From: Herminiimonas sp.
GTDB taxonomy: Bacteria; Pseudomonadota; Gammaproteobacteria; Burkholderiales; Burkholderiaceae_D
Direction of reading: 5' to 3'
DNA length: 64,000 nt
Assembly: GCA_028292265.1 (NCBI GenBank)
Contig: JAQGMR010000068.1
Span: forward strand, 18,895 to 82,894
The translations under genes were made by a program, and so were the position numbers. Every line of letters starts with the position of its first letter. Within the stretch, counting starts at the first letter, position 1. Below the pieces are notes generated by a model. It was not told the DNA's origin. It was given only the letters and a program-made list of their open reading frames with translations, and did no database searches. Positions 17,760 through 27,034 of this stretch are shown piece by piece.

Positions 17760-18680
17760 TCAGACCAGGGTAAGCCAATGGCGGTACTGCGGCGCCTTGC
17801 CGGCAACCACATCAAAGAACAGATTCTGCAAGCGCTCCGTAACCGGACCGCGGCGGCCTTCGCCGATCTGGCGGTTGTCCAGCTCACGTATAGGCGTAAT
17901 TTCTGCGGCGGTTCCAGTAAAAAACGCTTCGTCACTGCAGTACATCTCGTCGCGCGTGATGCGCTTCTCAATCACCTCAATACCAAGGTCGCGCGCCATG
18001 GTCAGCACCGCGTCGCGGGTAATGCCGTCGAGGCAAGACGCGAGGTCCGGCGTGAACAACTTGCCGTTCCGGACAACGAAGACGTTTTCGCCGGAGCCTT
18101 CAGAAACATAGCCGTCGGTATCGAGCAGCAGCGCCTCGTCATAGCCGTCGGTCAATGCCTCCTGGTTGGCGAGAATGGAGTTGATGTAATAGCCGCAGGC
18201 CTTGGCACGCACCAGCGAAACATTGACATGATGGCGCGCGAAGGATGAGGTCTTGACGCGGATTCCCTTGATGATGCCTTCCTCGCCAAGGTAGGCTCCC
18301 CACGGCCACGCGGCGATGGCGCAATGGATGGTGTTGCCGCGCGCAGCCACGCCCATCTTCTCGGAGCCCACCCAGACCAGCGGCCGCAGGTAGCAGCTTT
18401 CGAGCTGGTTGGCGCGCACCACTTCCTTTTGCGCCGCGATGATGGTTTCGAGGTCCCAGGGAATCGTCATCTGGAAGATCTTGGCCGAATTGAAAAGTCG
18501 CTGGGTGTGTTCGCGCAGGCGGAAGATTGCCGTACCCTCGGCGGTCTTGTAGGCACGCACGCCTTCGAAAACACCCATGCCATAGTGCAGCGTATGCGTA
18601 AGAACGTGCACGGTCGCTTCTCGCCACTCGACCAATGCGCCATCCTTCCAGATCTTTCCATCCCGGTCTGCCATGGACAT
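17760..18680 (-). CDS. ilvE: Branched-chain amino acid aminotransferase
   Basis: PLP enzyme (fold type IV) for the last step of leucine, isoleucine and valine synthesis and the first of their breakdown. The 306-residue protein has the early HTLHYGMGVFEGVRAY loop, PLP lysine K160 in VRAKACGYYIN, and the DTDGYVSEGSGENVFVV and GITRDAVL cofactor and substrate segments. An upstream TTG/ATG frame extends to 18770, but ATG 18680 has GGAGA six bases ahead. It is transcribed with the zinc-finger gene and is divergent from azlCD, a branched-chain amino acid exporter, so the two transcripts may be co-regulated. Confidence 0.95.
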   Translation of the reverse strand: MSMADRDGKIWKDGALVEWREATVHVLTHTLHYGMGVFEGVRAYKTAEGTAIFRLREHTQRLFNSAKIFQMTIPWDLETIIAAQKEVVRANQLESCYLRPLVWVGSEKMGVAARGNTIHCAIAAWPWGAYLGEEGIIKGIRVKTSSFARHHVNVSLVRAKACGYYINSILANQEALTDGYDEALLLDTDGYVSEGSGENVFVVRNGKLFTPDLASCLDGITRDAVLTMARDLGIEVIEKRITRDEMYCSDEAFFTGTAAEITPIRELDNRQIGEGRRGPVTERLQNLFFDVVAGKAPQYRHWLTLV

Positions 18681-18853
18681 GTCGCGTCTCCAGATCACTA
18701 TTTCAAAAGGGAAGATTTTAACGGATTCAACGGTCGCGAGGCTTACTCGATAGAATATTGGGCCAAACAAATGCGCGGAAAAGTGTCACATCGACGCCGT
18801 TTCCTGGCCTGTTTCCAGCAAGTCGACGCAAGGCCGCACCGAAGCTTATTTTA

Positions 18854-19618
18854 ATGACATCTAACGCACCTACCGCCTCCCGGGCGGGATCACCACAGAC
18901 AGAAAGATCCGCCTTCCACGAGGCGCTTGTCCAATCCGCTGGCACCATGCCAGGGATTGTCGCCTGGGGCGTGGTAACCGGCATGGCCATGGTGAAGAGC
19001 GGGCTGACATTGTGGCAGGCGCTCGGCATGACCTTCATTGTCTTTGGCGGCTCGGCGCAACTTGCGGCTTTGCCGCTGATCGCGATGCATTCGCCACCCG
19101 CCCTGATCTTTCTGACGGCACTGATGGTCAACCTTCGCTTCCTGATTTTTTCGGCCGCCGTTGCGCCGCATTTTGCGCATCTGACATGGCCGCGGCGGGT
19201 CTGGTATGGCTACTTCAATGCCGACGTCACGATGGCCTTTTTCCCGCAGCGTTTCCCCGATGCTGCTTCCGCGCCGGCCGGCAAGCTCGGCTATTTTTGC
19301 GGCGTCAGCTACTCGAATTGGGTGGCATGGCAGCTCGGTTCCGTGACGGGCATTCTGCTCGCCGGCGCCATTCCGGATCAGTGGGGTATCGGCTTCGCCG
19401 GAACGCTGGCGCTGCTGGCAATTACCATCCCGCTCATCATCAATCTGCCTGCCCTGGTGGGCGTGGTGGTGGCCTCCGTTGTCGGCGTGCTGGGCGCCAG
19501 TTTTCCGTATCGCCTCGGGCTGCTACTCGCAATCGTGCTGGGCATGACGGCGGCAATGATGGTGGATTCGGTGCTGGACCAGGATAGCGACGATCGCCGC
19601 AGAGAGGATGCGGCATGA
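18854..19618 (+). CDS. azlC: AzlC-family branched-chain amino acid exporter, large subunit
   Basis: A 254-residue inner-membrane protein with the AzlC/YgaZ signatures: ALVQSAGTMPGIVAWGVVTGMAM, FIVFGGSAQLAALPL, MVNLRFLIFSAAVAPHF and the YFNADVTMAFF segment, with several transmembrane helices. With AzlD (YgaH) it exports branched-chain amino acids or analogues. The frame is open upstream to TTG 18758; ATG 18854 gives a normal N-terminus. It overlaps azlD by four bases (ATGA), so translation is coupled. Confidence 0.92.
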   Translation: MTSNAPTASRAGSPQTERSAFHEALVQSAGTMPGIVAWGVVTGMAMVKSGLTLWQALGMTFIVFGGSAQLAALPLIAMHSPPALIFLTALMVNLRFLIFSAAVAPHFAHLTWPRRVWYGYFNADVTMAFFPQRFPDAASAPAGKLGYFCGVSYSNWVAWQLGSVTGILLAGAIPDQWGIGFAGTLALLAITIPLIINLPALVGVVVASVVGVLGASFPYRLGLLLAIVLGMTAAMMVDSVLDQDSDDRRREDAA

Positions 19619-20004
19619 TGGCCGTCAGCAGCGCAATGACGAACGCGGTGTCCAGCGCAATGACTACCGCAACTACTGCAATGACCAGTGGCGATATCTG
19701 GCTGACGATTTTCCTGATGGGCGTGGCGACCGTCTTCACGCGCTGCCTGATGTTCCTGCTTGGCAGCCGGGTGCAATTGCCGGTACGGCTGCAGCATGCG
19801 CTGCGCTATGCGCCTGCTGCCGCGCTGGCGGCGATCGTCGTGCCCGATCTGGTCCTGACCGGCGGGCCGCCGGTATTTGCCGGCTTGAATGCGAAAGTGC
19901 TCGCCGGTGCTGCGACAGTTGCGTTCTACCTCGCTACCCGGCATCTGCTGGCGACGATCATCGCCGGCATGGCTGTCTTTGCGGGAATCCGCTTTCTGAT
20001 TTAG
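19615..20004 (+). CDS. azlD: AzlD-family exporter, small subunit
   Basis: A 129-residue membrane partner of AzlC, with helices covering about residues 28-45, 63-83 and 90-128 and the family's FTRCLMFLLGSR and ALRYAPAAALAAIVVPDLV motifs. ATG 19615 overlaps the azlC stop. The first 27 residues are an unusual Ala-Ser-Met-Thr repeat (SSAMTNAVSSAMTTATTAMT) not expected in AzlD. Later starts would remove it, but none has the coupling geometry, so the extension may be real and repeat-derived. Confidence 0.88.
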   Translation: MMAVSSAMTNAVSSAMTTATTAMTSGDIWLTIFLMGVATVFTRCLMFLLGSRVQLPVRLQHALRYAPAAALAAIVVPDLVLTGGPPVFAGLNAKVLAGAATVAFYLATRHLLATIIAGMAVFAGIRFLI

Positions 20005-20157
20005 CGGGACAGGGCCGATTCCTGAGTCAAAGCCATCGCCGTTTCGAGAGGCGTCAAGCACCCAGCCCGTCCAAAAAACGCGAGGGTGGCCCTACTCGGT
20101 GCGGTAAAATACCCGTTTTTATTTTAACCACACACCCTCTGGATTTCGGTGCTAACA

Positions 20158-21354
20158 ATGCAATTTATCCGACTGAGTGACCTGGTAGAGCAAGGCAAAC
20201 TGCGCGGCAAGCGAGTCTTTATCCGGGCCGACCTGAACGTGCCGCAAGACGACGCCGGGCACATCACCGAAGACACGCGCATCCGTGCCTCTGTCCCGGC
20301 GATTCGCATGGCGCTCGACGCGGGCGCGGCGGTCATGGTGACTTCCCATCTCGGCCGCCCAACCGAAGGCGAGTTCAAACCCGAAGACAGCCTCGCGCCG
20401 GTCGCCCTGCGGCTCGCCGAGCTTCTCGGACAAGGCGTGGAGCTCAAGCGTGACTGGGTCGATGGCGTCGAGGTGGCGCCTGGTCAGGTGGTCCTGCTGG
20501 AAAACTGCCGTGTCAACAAGGGCGAGAAAAAGAATAGCGATGAACTGGCGCGCAAAATGGCGGCGCTGTGCGACGTCTACGTCAACGACGCATTCGGCAC
20601 CGCGCATCGGGCCGAGGCAACCACGCACGGCATCGCAAAGTTCGCCCCAGTAGCCTGCGCCGGCCCGCTGCTTGCCGCTGAACTCGATGCACTGGGCCGC
20701 GCCCTCCACGCGCCAGCGCGACCGCTGGTCGCAATCGTCGCCGGCTCGAAGGTATCCACCAAACTCAGCATTCTCAAGACGCTGGCCGACAAGGTAGACA
20801 ACCTCATCGTGGGTGGCGGCATTGCCAACACCTTCATGCTGGCGTCGGGCCTCCAGATCGGCAAATCGCTGGCCGAACCGGACCTTGTCAACGATGCCAA
20901 GACCATCATCGACGTGATGTCGCGACGCGGCGCCTCGGTGCCGATTCCGGTGGACGTGGTGTGTGCCAAAGAGTTTTCAGCGCAAGCCGCGGCCACCACG
21001 AAGCTGGTGGCCGATGTGACAGACGATGACCTGATACTGGATATCGGTCCCGAAACCTCAGCGATTCTCGCGCGCCAGATTGCCGCGGCCGGCACGATTG
21101 TCTGGAATGGCCCGGTGGGCGTCTTTGAATTCGACCAGTTCGCCGGCGGTACTAAAACGCTGGCCGAAGCCATTGCAGGCTCAAAAGCTTTTTCTATCGC
21201 TGGTGGCGGCGATACGCTGGCCGCCATCGCCAAGTACCAGATCACCGACCGCATTGGGTACATCTCGACGGGCGGCGGCGCCTTCCTGGAATTCCTCGAA
21301 GGGAAGACGCTTCCCGCGGTCGAGATCCTGCAGCAGCGCGCCGCCGGGGCCTGA
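20158..21354 (+). CDS. pgk: Phosphoglycerate kinase
   Basis: Glycolytic ATP-forming step from 1,3-bisphosphoglycerate and ADP to 3-phosphoglycerate. The 398-residue protein shows the signature [15 protein letters not shown], the substrate site [34 protein letters not shown], the hinge and nucleotide segments [11 protein letters not shown] and [12 protein letters not shown], and the ADP-binding loop [15 protein letters not shown] 20149 is an alternative start three codons earlier, but ATG 20158 gives the usual MxFIRLSDL start. It heads a + strand run with pyk and fba. Confidence 0.97.
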   Translation: MQFIRLSDLVEQGKLRGKRVFIRADLNVPQDDAGHITEDTRIRASVPAIRMALDAGAAVMVTSHLGRPTEGEFKPEDSLAPVALRLAELLGQGVELKRDWVDGVEVAPGQVVLLENCRVNKGEKKNSDELARKMAALCDVYVNDAFGTAHRAEATTHGIAKFAPVACAGPLLAAELDALGRALHAPARPLVAIVAGSKVSTKLSILKTLADKVDNLIVGGGIANTFMLASGLQIGKSLAEPDLVNDAKTIIDVMSRRGASVPIPVDVVCAKEFSAQAAATTKLVADVTDDDLILDIGPETSAILARQIAAAGTIVWNGPVGVFEFDQFAGGTKTLAEAIAGSKAFSIAGGGDTLAAIAKYQITDRIGYISTGGGAFLEFLEGKTLPAVEILQQRAAGA

Positions 21355-21390
21355 GAGCCATCGCGCCGATCACTCCACAGAAGGATCAGC

Positions 21391-22824
21391 ATGCAAAGAG
21401 CCACAAAAATTGTAGCAACCATCGGTCCGGCCTCAAGCGATATCGAAACGCTGACCCGGATGGTCCAGGCGGGCGTGGACGTGGTGCGTCTGAACTTTTC
21501 ACATGGCAAGGCGCAGGACCATATCGACCGTGCCCGCATGGTGCGCGAAGTGGCCGCCAGTTGCGGCCGCGAGGTCGCGATCATGGCGGACCTGCAAGGC
21601 CCGAAAATTCGTGTCGGCAGATTCGAAAACGGCAAGGTCCAGCTCACCAAGGGCGCAACCTTCATCCTTGATGCCGCCTGCGAATTGGGCAACCAGGAGC
21701 AGGTCGGACTGGACTACAAGGAGCTCCCGCGCGACCTCAAGGTTGGCGACGTTCTCCTGCTTAACGACGGCTTGATTGTGCTGGTGGTTGATCAGGTTCG
21801 GGGCAGCGCCATTTACACCACGGTCAGGGTGGGCGGCGAACTGTCCAACAACAAGGGCATCAATCGCCAGGGTGGCGGGCTGACCGCGGCCGCCTTGACC
21901 GGCAAGGACATGGACGACATAAAGACCGCCATGAGCTTCAAGGCAGACTATGTCGCGGTCTCGTTTCCCAAGAGCGCCACCGACATGGAAATGGCTCGCC
22001 AGCTGGCCAATATTGCAGGCGAGCCGTGGAACCACAGGCCGCAGATGATTGCAAAAATCGAGCGCGCCGAAGCGATTCCCGCGCTGCAAGAGATCCTCGA
22101 CAGTTCAGACGGCATCATGGTCGCCCGTGGCGACCTGGCGGTAGAAGTTGGCAATGCCGCCGTGCCGGCGCTGCAAAAGCGCATGATCCGCATGGCGCGC
22201 CAGTCGAACAAGCTAACTATCACCGCGACGCAAATGATGGAGTCCATGATCGTCAATGCGGTGCCCACGCGCGCCGAAGTGTCTGACGTGGCCAATGCCG
22301 TGCTGGATGGCACCGATGCGGTCATGACGTCCGCCGAAACCGCTTCGGGACGTTATCCCGTGGAAACCGTTGAGGCGATGGCGGCAATCTGCCTTGAAGC
22401 TGAAAAATCCGAGGACTTTCGGCTGGATGCGGACTTCCTCAATGTCACCTTTACCCGCATTGATCAGTCGATCGCGTACGGGGCGCTGTTTACCGCCTAC
22501 CACCTGCGGGTCAAGGCCATCGTGGCGCTCACCGAGTCCGGCTCGACCGCGCTCTGGATGAGCCGTCATAACATCGACATTCCGATCTTTGCCATGACGC
22601 CGGTGCTGGCCACCCAGCGCAAGGCAACGCTCTACCGCAATGTCACCACGATGGAGCTGGTGCAGTCGCCGGACCGGGAACAAGTGTTGAAAGCGGCAGA
22701 AGACTTGCTATTGGCTAAAGGTATTGTGCGCAAAGGTGACATGATTGTCGTCACCTGGGGTGAGCCGATGGGTCAGGTCGGCGGCACCAATGCGTTGAAG
22801 ATCATGAAGGTTGGTGAGCATTAA
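21391..22824 (+). CDS. pyk: Pyruvate kinase
   Basis: Converts phosphoenolpyruvate and ADP into pyruvate and ATP. The 477-residue tetrameric-type enzyme has TKIVATIGPASS at the N-terminus, VRLNFSHGKAQDH, the B-domain region AIMADLQGPKIRVG, the active-site MIAKIERAEAI with its catalytic lysine, DGIMVARGDLAVEVG, ATQMMESMI and the C-terminal allosteric domain ending in GGTNALKIMKVG. AGGAT precedes ATG 21391, 36 bases behind pgk, so the two are probably co-transcribed. Confidence 0.97.
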   Translation: MQRATKIVATIGPASSDIETLTRMVQAGVDVVRLNFSHGKAQDHIDRARMVREVAASCGREVAIMADLQGPKIRVGRFENGKVQLTKGATFILDAACELGNQEQVGLDYKELPRDLKVGDVLLLNDGLIVLVVDQVRGSAIYTTVRVGGELSNNKGINRQGGGLTAAALTGKDMDDIKTAMSFKADYVAVSFPKSATDMEMARQLANIAGEPWNHRPQMIAKIERAEAIPALQEILDSSDGIMVARGDLAVEVGNAAVPALQKRMIRMARQSNKLTITATQMMESMIVNAVPTRAEVSDVANAVLDGTDAVMTSAETASGRYPVETVEAMAAICLEAEKSEDFRLDADFLNVTFTRIDQSIAYGALFTAYHLRVKAIVALTESGSTALWMSRHNIDIPIFAMTPVLATQRKATLYRNVTTMELVQSPDREQVLKAAEDLLLAKGIVRKGDMIVVTWGEPMGQVGGTNALKIMKVGEH

Positions 22825-22974
22825 TGCGCACCGCTCCTAAACTGGTTTTTTGTGGCCCGGCACGCCACGCGTCATACCGCGTTGGACCGACCACCGGTCC
22901 TTGCTAGCGGCGAAGGGTTGCAGACAACATGATTTATCAGCGCCTAAACAATTTCTATTAAACGGAGAATCACC

Positions 22975-24039
22975 ATGGCCCTCGTATCCATGCGTCAATT
23001 ACTGGATCATGCCGCTGAACACGGATATGGCTTGCCTGCCTTCAATGTGAACAACCTTGAGCAGGTGTCAGCCATCATGATGGCGGCCGATGAAGTCGGC
23101 GCGCCAGTCATCATGCAGGCTTCGGCCGGAGCCCGGAAATATGCTGGTGAGGCGTTTCTGCGCCACCTGATTGAAGCGGCGGTCGAGGCCTATCCACACA
23201 TTCCGGTCGTGATGCACCAGGACCATGGCCAGTCGCCGGCAGTCTGCATGTCAGCGATCAAGTCCGGCTTCACCTCGGTGATGATGGATGGCTCGCTGCA
23301 GGAGGACGGCAAGTCGGTTGCGAGCTACGATTACAACGTGGAGGTGTCGCGCAAGGTGGTTGAGTTCGCCCACTCCATCGGCATTACGGTTGAAGCAGAA
23401 CTCGGCGTGCTGGGTTCGCTCGAAACCATGAAGGGTGACAAGGAAGACGGCCACGGCGCTGAAGGCACCATGACACGCGAACAGTTGCTGACCGACGTCG
23501 CGCAGGCAGCCGACTTTGTTCAACGCACCCACTGTGACGCACTCGCAATTGCTATCGGTACATCGCACGGCGCCTACAAGTTTTCGCGCAAGCCAACTGG
23601 CGATATTCTGGCGATCGGCCGCATCAAGGAAATCCACGCCCGCATTCCAAACACCCATCTCGTTATGCATGGCTCCTCTTCGGTGCCGCAGGAACTGCTG
23701 GCTGAAATTCGCGAATTCGGCGGCGACATGAAAGAGACTTATGGCGTGCCGGTCGAGGAAATTCAGGAAGGCATCAAGCATGGCGTACGCAAGATCAATA
23801 TTGACACGGACATCCGCCTTGCCATGACCGGTGCCATCCGACGCTACCTCGCGGAAAACCCGGGCAAGTTCGATCCACGCGATTACTTGAAGCCAGCGCG
23901 CGAAGCGGCCCGCATGGTCTGCAAGGCCCGTTATCTTTCGTTCGGCTGCGAAGGTCAAGCTTCGAAAATCAAGCCGATTCCGCTGGAAAAAATGGCGGAG
24001 AAATACAAGAAGGGCGAACTCGCCCAGATCGTGCAGTAA
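22975..24039 (+). CDS. fba: Fructose-1,6-bisphosphate aldolase, class II
   Basis: Zinc-dependent aldolase splitting fructose 1,6-bisphosphate. The 354-residue protein belongs to the Calvin-cycle/class IIB subtype, with [14 protein letters not shown], the zinc ligand motif [63 protein letters not shown] and [23 protein letters not shown] lies nine bases before ATG 22975. Directly behind its TAA stop, the same frame stays open for 21 codons that are almost all Gln, Lys, Ala and Arg (see repeat at 24043-24102). Confidence 0.96.
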   Translation: MALVSMRQLLDHAAEHGYGLPAFNVNNLEQVSAIMMAADEVGAPVIMQASAGARKYAGEAFLRHLIEAAVEAYPHIPVVMHQDHGQSPAVCMSAIKSGFTSVMMDGSLQEDGKSVASYDYNVEVSRKVVEFAHSIGITVEAELGVLGSLETMKGDKEDGHGAEGTMTREQLLTDVAQAADFVQRTHCDALAIAIGTSHGAYKFSRKPTGDILAIGRIKEIHARIPNTHLVMHGSSSVPQELLAEIREFGGDMKETYGVPVEEIQEGIKHGVRKINIDTDIRLAMTGAIRRYLAENPGKFDPRDYLKPAREAARMVCKARYLSFGCEGQASKIKPIPLEKMAEKYKKGELAQIVQ

Positions 24040-24042
24040 CGG

Positions 24043-24102
24043 CAGCAGCAACAGAAGCAGAAGCAGCAAGCGCAACAGCAAGCGCAGCAGCGACCGCAGC
24101 AG
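24043..24102 (+). repeat. CAG/CAA-rich degenerate repeat, in frame behind the fba stop
   Basis: About 60 bases built from CAG, CAA, AAG and GCG triplets. In the fba reading frame it encodes an uninterrupted stretch dominated by glutamine and ends with a second TAA at 24103-24105. It is therefore either a former C-terminal tail cut off by a new stop codon, a conditional read-through extension, or a chance triplet repeat in the intergenic region. Confidence 0.8.
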
Positions 24103-24237
24103 TAACAGAGCCGGCACAGCGCGGCTGCGCGGCCGCCGCTGCAAATAAGGCGCCGGGCGCACGTAGCGCCTGGTCCAAACGGCATCGGCCCATCCCCGGA
24201 CTCTCAAGACAAGGTTCCGGGCTCAGGCAACAATAAC

Positions 24238-24268
24238 GGCGGCAAGGTGTGGCACAACACCTGCCGCC
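24238..24268 (+). promoter_or_regulatory. Strong leader hairpin upstream of purC
   Basis: GGCGGC-A-AGGTGT pairs with ACACCT-GCCGCC (12 pairs, one bulged A, 6-base loop), ending 19 bases before the purC ATG and just ahead of its GGGAG ribosome site. No T-tract follows. It could be a translation-affecting leader structure or an operator palindrome for a purine regulator; which of these cannot be read from the sequence. Confidence 0.6.
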
Positions 24269-24287
24269 TTCGACTTTCGGGAGTCGC

Positions 24288-25196
24288 ATGAAGAGTCTTT
24301 ATCAGTCCGACATCACGTCGCTGCCGCTACTTGGCCGCGGCAAGGTGCGCGACAATTACGCCGTCGGCGACGACCGCATTCTTATCGTTACGACCGATCG
24401 CCTTTCCGCGTTCGATGTCGTGATGGGCGAGCCGATCCCGGGCAAAGGGTTGGTCCTGAATCAGATGTCGGACTTCTGGTTCGAACGCCTCAAGGACATC
24501 GTGCCCAATCACCTGACCGGCGTCGCGCCGGAATCCGTGGTGCGACCCGAGGAAGCCGCGCAGGTTCGTGGCCGCAGCGTCGTGGCCCGGCGCCTGGAGC
24601 CAATCCTGGTGGAGGCCGTGGTGCGTGGCTATTTGATCGGTTCCGGCTGGAAGGACTACCAGGAGTCCGGCGCAATATGCGGTGTCGCGCTGCCGCGGGG
24701 CTTGCGCCAGGCAGAGAAATTGGCAGAGCCGATCTTCACGCCTGCCGCCAAGGCGGAACTCGGCCACCACGACGAAAACATCCCTTTCGCAGAGATGGAA
24801 AAGCGGATCGGTACCGATCTCGCCGGGCGCATTCGCGCTATCAGCATCAGCCTGTACAAGGCGGCCGCCGAGTATGCCGCAACGCGCGGCATCATCATCG
24901 CCGACACCAAGTTCGAGTTTGGCCTGGACAGCAACAACACGCTCTACCTGATGGATGAAGTGCTGACGGCCGATTCGTCACGATTTTGGCCAGCGGACTC
25001 GTATGCGGTTGGCATCTCGCCACCATCCTTCGACAAGCAGTTTGTACGTGACTACCTCGAAACCGTCACTGGCTGGGACAAGACTGCGCCGGCGCCGGCG
25101 CTGCCGCCCGAGGTCATCGACAAAACCGGCTCCAAGTATCGGGAAGCGCTGAAACGCCTGACGGGTCAGGATGTCATGGACGAGGCGTCCTCATGA
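24288..25196 (+). CDS. purC: Phosphoribosylaminoimidazole-succinocarboxamide synthase (SAICAR synthetase)
   Basis: Joins aspartate to CAIR with ATP in purine synthesis. The 302-residue protein starts [22 protein letters not shown] and shows [48 protein letters not shown], the [11 protein letters not shown] region and [17 protein letters not shown] at 24249 is in frame, but ATG 24288 has GGGAG upstream and the family N-terminus. Its stop overlaps the purE ATG (ATGA), starting a coupled run purC-purE-purK. Confidence 0.96.
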   Translation: MKSLYQSDITSLPLLGRGKVRDNYAVGDDRILIVTTDRLSAFDVVMGEPIPGKGLVLNQMSDFWFERLKDIVPNHLTGVAPESVVRPEEAAQVRGRSVVARRLEPILVEAVVRGYLIGSGWKDYQESGAICGVALPRGLRQAEKLAEPIFTPAAKAELGHHDENIPFAEMEKRIGTDLAGRIRAISISLYKAAAEYAATRGIIIADTKFEFGLDSNNTLYLMDEVLTADSSRFWPADSYAVGISPPSFDKQFVRDYLETVTGWDKTAPAPALPPEVIDKTGSKYREALKRLTGQDVMDEASS

Positions 25197-25819
25197 CCCG
25201 GGCGGAAGGCAAGGAAGGACCGAACCAGGGCGCCAACACAGCACAGGGCGCGGGCCAGGTCGCGGGCCCGGGCGCAGGCCAGGGCGCGGACAAAGCCGCA
25301 GGTGCGGCCAAGACCGCAGGCACGGCCACCGGTAGCGTTGTTCTGGTCGGCGTCGTCATGGGCTCGCTCTCGGATTGGGACGTGATGCAGCATGCCGTCG
25401 CCATCCTCAAGGAATTCGGCATTGCGCATGAGGCGCAAGTCATTTCGGCTCATCGCATGCCGGACCAGCTGTTCGCGTACGCCAACGCCGCGGAAGCGCG
25501 CGGACTGCGTGCCATCATTGCTGGCGCCGGAGGTGCCGCGCACTTGCCCGGCATGATGGCGTCGAAAACCATCGTGCCGGTGCTCGGTGTACCGGTGCCG
25601 TCCAAATATTTGCGCGGTGAAGATTCGCTGTACTCGATCGTGCAAATGCCCAAGGGCATTCCGGTGGCGACCTTCGCCATTGGCGAAGCGGGCGCCGCCA
25701 ATGCAGCATTGACCGCTGTTGCCATGCTGGCGTCAGGCAATCCGGAACTGACGGCCCGTTTGCATGCCTTTCGAGCCGCGCAATCGAGCGCCGCGGCATC
25801 CATGCAAGTCCCGCAATGA
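25193..25819 (+). CDS. purE: N5-carboxyaminoimidazole ribonucleotide mutase PurE, with a long low-complexity N-terminus
   Basis: Moves the carboxylate of N5-CAIR (the PurK product) to form CAIR. The catalytic core begins at about residue 48: [17 protein letters not shown], then the [11 protein letters not shown] substrate loop, [14 protein letters not shown] and [23 protein letters not shown] with the [10 protein letters not shown] segment. The first 45 residues are a Gly/Ala/Gln/Lys repeat absent from ordinary PurE (about 160 residues). The start is the coupled ATG 25193 overlapping purC; no other ATG precedes the core, although an internal GTG could be used. It overlaps purK by four bases. 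Confidence 0.93.
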   Translation: MTRAEGKEGPNQGANTAQGAGQVAGPGAGQGADKAAGAAKTAGTATGSVVLVGVVMGSLSDWDVMQHAVAILKEFGIAHEAQVISAHRMPDQLFAYANAAEARGLRAIIAGAGGAAHLPGMMASKTIVPVLGVPVPSKYLRGEDSLYSIVQMPKGIPVATFAIGEAGAANAALTAVAMLASGNPELTARLHAFRAAQSSAAASMQVPQ

Positions 25820-27015
25820 GTCACCCACCCAGCCTTCCAGCGCTCGGTCCGTCGGCTGCGCCGCCAACCTGGCTCGGCGTTATGGGCGGCGGCCAGCTTG
25901 GTCGCATGTTTGCGCATGCGGCCCAGGCAATGGGGTACAAGGTCGCGGTGCTTGAGCCCGCGCCAGACTGCCCGGCCGGGCATGCGGCCGACCACCTGCT
26001 GTCTGCCGCTTACACCGACGGCGCGGCACTGGACGAGCTGGCGGCGCAGTGCGTCGCAGTCACTACGGAATTCGAGAACGTGCCGGCGCAAAGCCTGGCA
26101 AGGCTTGCGTCCCGCAGTTTCGTCGCGCCGTCCGCTGCCTGCGTCTCGGTCGCGCAGGACCGCATGGAGGAAAAGCGCTTCTTTACCGAATGCGCCGCGG
26201 CCTCCGGCGTACTGCCTGCACCGCATACCCTGATCGGCTCGGACGCCGATATCGACGGCCTCTCGCAGGATCTTTTTCCGGGCATCCTCAAGACCGTGCG
26301 GCTTGGCTATGACGGCAAGGGGCAGGCGCGCGTCAACACGCCCGACCAGGCGCGGGCTGCCTTCGCCGCCATGAACGGCGCGCAATGCATTCTCGAGAAG
26401 ATGCTGCGCCTGGCGCATGAAATCTCGGTGCTCGCCGTGCGCGGTGTCGATGGTCAGTCGGCGGTATATCCCATTGCACAGAACGAGCATCGGGACGGCA
26501 TTTTGTTCACGACCACGGTGCCGGGTCCCGACATCACGGAGGAGCATGCCCGCAAGGCGCAGGCCGCCGCGCTGGAAATCATTCGGCGGCTGGATTACGT
26601 TGGCGTGTTGTGCATTGAATTCTTCGTGCTCGACGACGGGCAGCTGGTAGTCAACGAGATGGCGCCGCGCCCGCATAACAGCGGCCATTACACCATCGAC
26701 GCCTGCGTCACCAGCCAGTTTGCGCAGCAGGCGCGCGCCATGGCGCGTCTGCCGCTTGGCGACACGCGCCAGCATTCACCGGCGGTCATGCTGAACGTTC
26801 TCGGCGACGTCTGGTTCAAGGCGGGTGACGAGGCGCCGCGCGAGCCGGCCTGGGACAAGGTGCTTGCACTGCCGGGGGCAAACCTGCATTTGTATGGCAA
26901 GGACCAGCCGCGTCGCGCTCGCAAGATGGGCCACGTGACGTTCGTTGCCGCCACCATGCAGGAGGCGCAGGAAAGTTTGCGCGCGGCCTGCGACGTCCTC
27001 GGCATCGCCCGCTGA
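25816..27015 (+). CDS. purK: 5-(carboxyamino)imidazole ribonucleotide synthase
   Basis: ATP-grasp enzyme that carboxylates AIR with bicarbonate and ATP to give N5-CAIR for PurE. The 399-residue protein has LGVMGGGQLGRMFAHAAQAMGY near the start, TTEFENVPAQSL, FPGILKTVRLGYDGKGQARV, LEKMLRLAHEISVLAVR, YPIAQNEHRDGILFTTTVPG and VNEMAPRPHNSGHYTIDAC. The start codon overlaps the purE stop (ATGA), so translation is coupled. The Sua5-type gene follows after 19 bases, probably in the same transcript. Confidence 0.96.
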   Translation: MSHPPSLPALGPSAAPPTWLGVMGGGQLGRMFAHAAQAMGYKVAVLEPAPDCPAGHAADHLLSAAYTDGAALDELAAQCVAVTTEFENVPAQSLARLASRSFVAPSAACVSVAQDRMEEKRFFTECAAASGVLPAPHTLIGSDADIDGLSQDLFPGILKTVRLGYDGKGQARVNTPDQARAAFAAMNGAQCILEKMLRLAHEISVLAVRGVDGQSAVYPIAQNEHRDGILFTTTVPGPDITEEHARKAQAAALEIIRRLDYVGVLCIEFFVLDDGQLVVNEMAPRPHNSGHYTIDACVTSQFAQQARAMARLPLGDTRQHSPAVMLNVLGDVWFKAGDEAPREPAWDKVLALPGANLHLYGKDQPRRARKMGHVTFVAATMQEAQESLRAACDVLGIAR

Positions 27016-27034
27016 TCGCGGCGCCCGGAGTGTC

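Noticed and set aside
20577..21692. 371-codon minus-strand frame across pgk and pyk
   Set aside because: It is antisense to two clear glycolytic genes; long shadow frames are common in GC-rich coding DNA, and its product is Ser/Ala/Arg-rich without motifs.
25450..26775. 441-codon minus-strand frame across purE and purK
   Set aside because: Fully antisense to two well-supported purine genes; composition is Arg/His-rich and unrecognisable.
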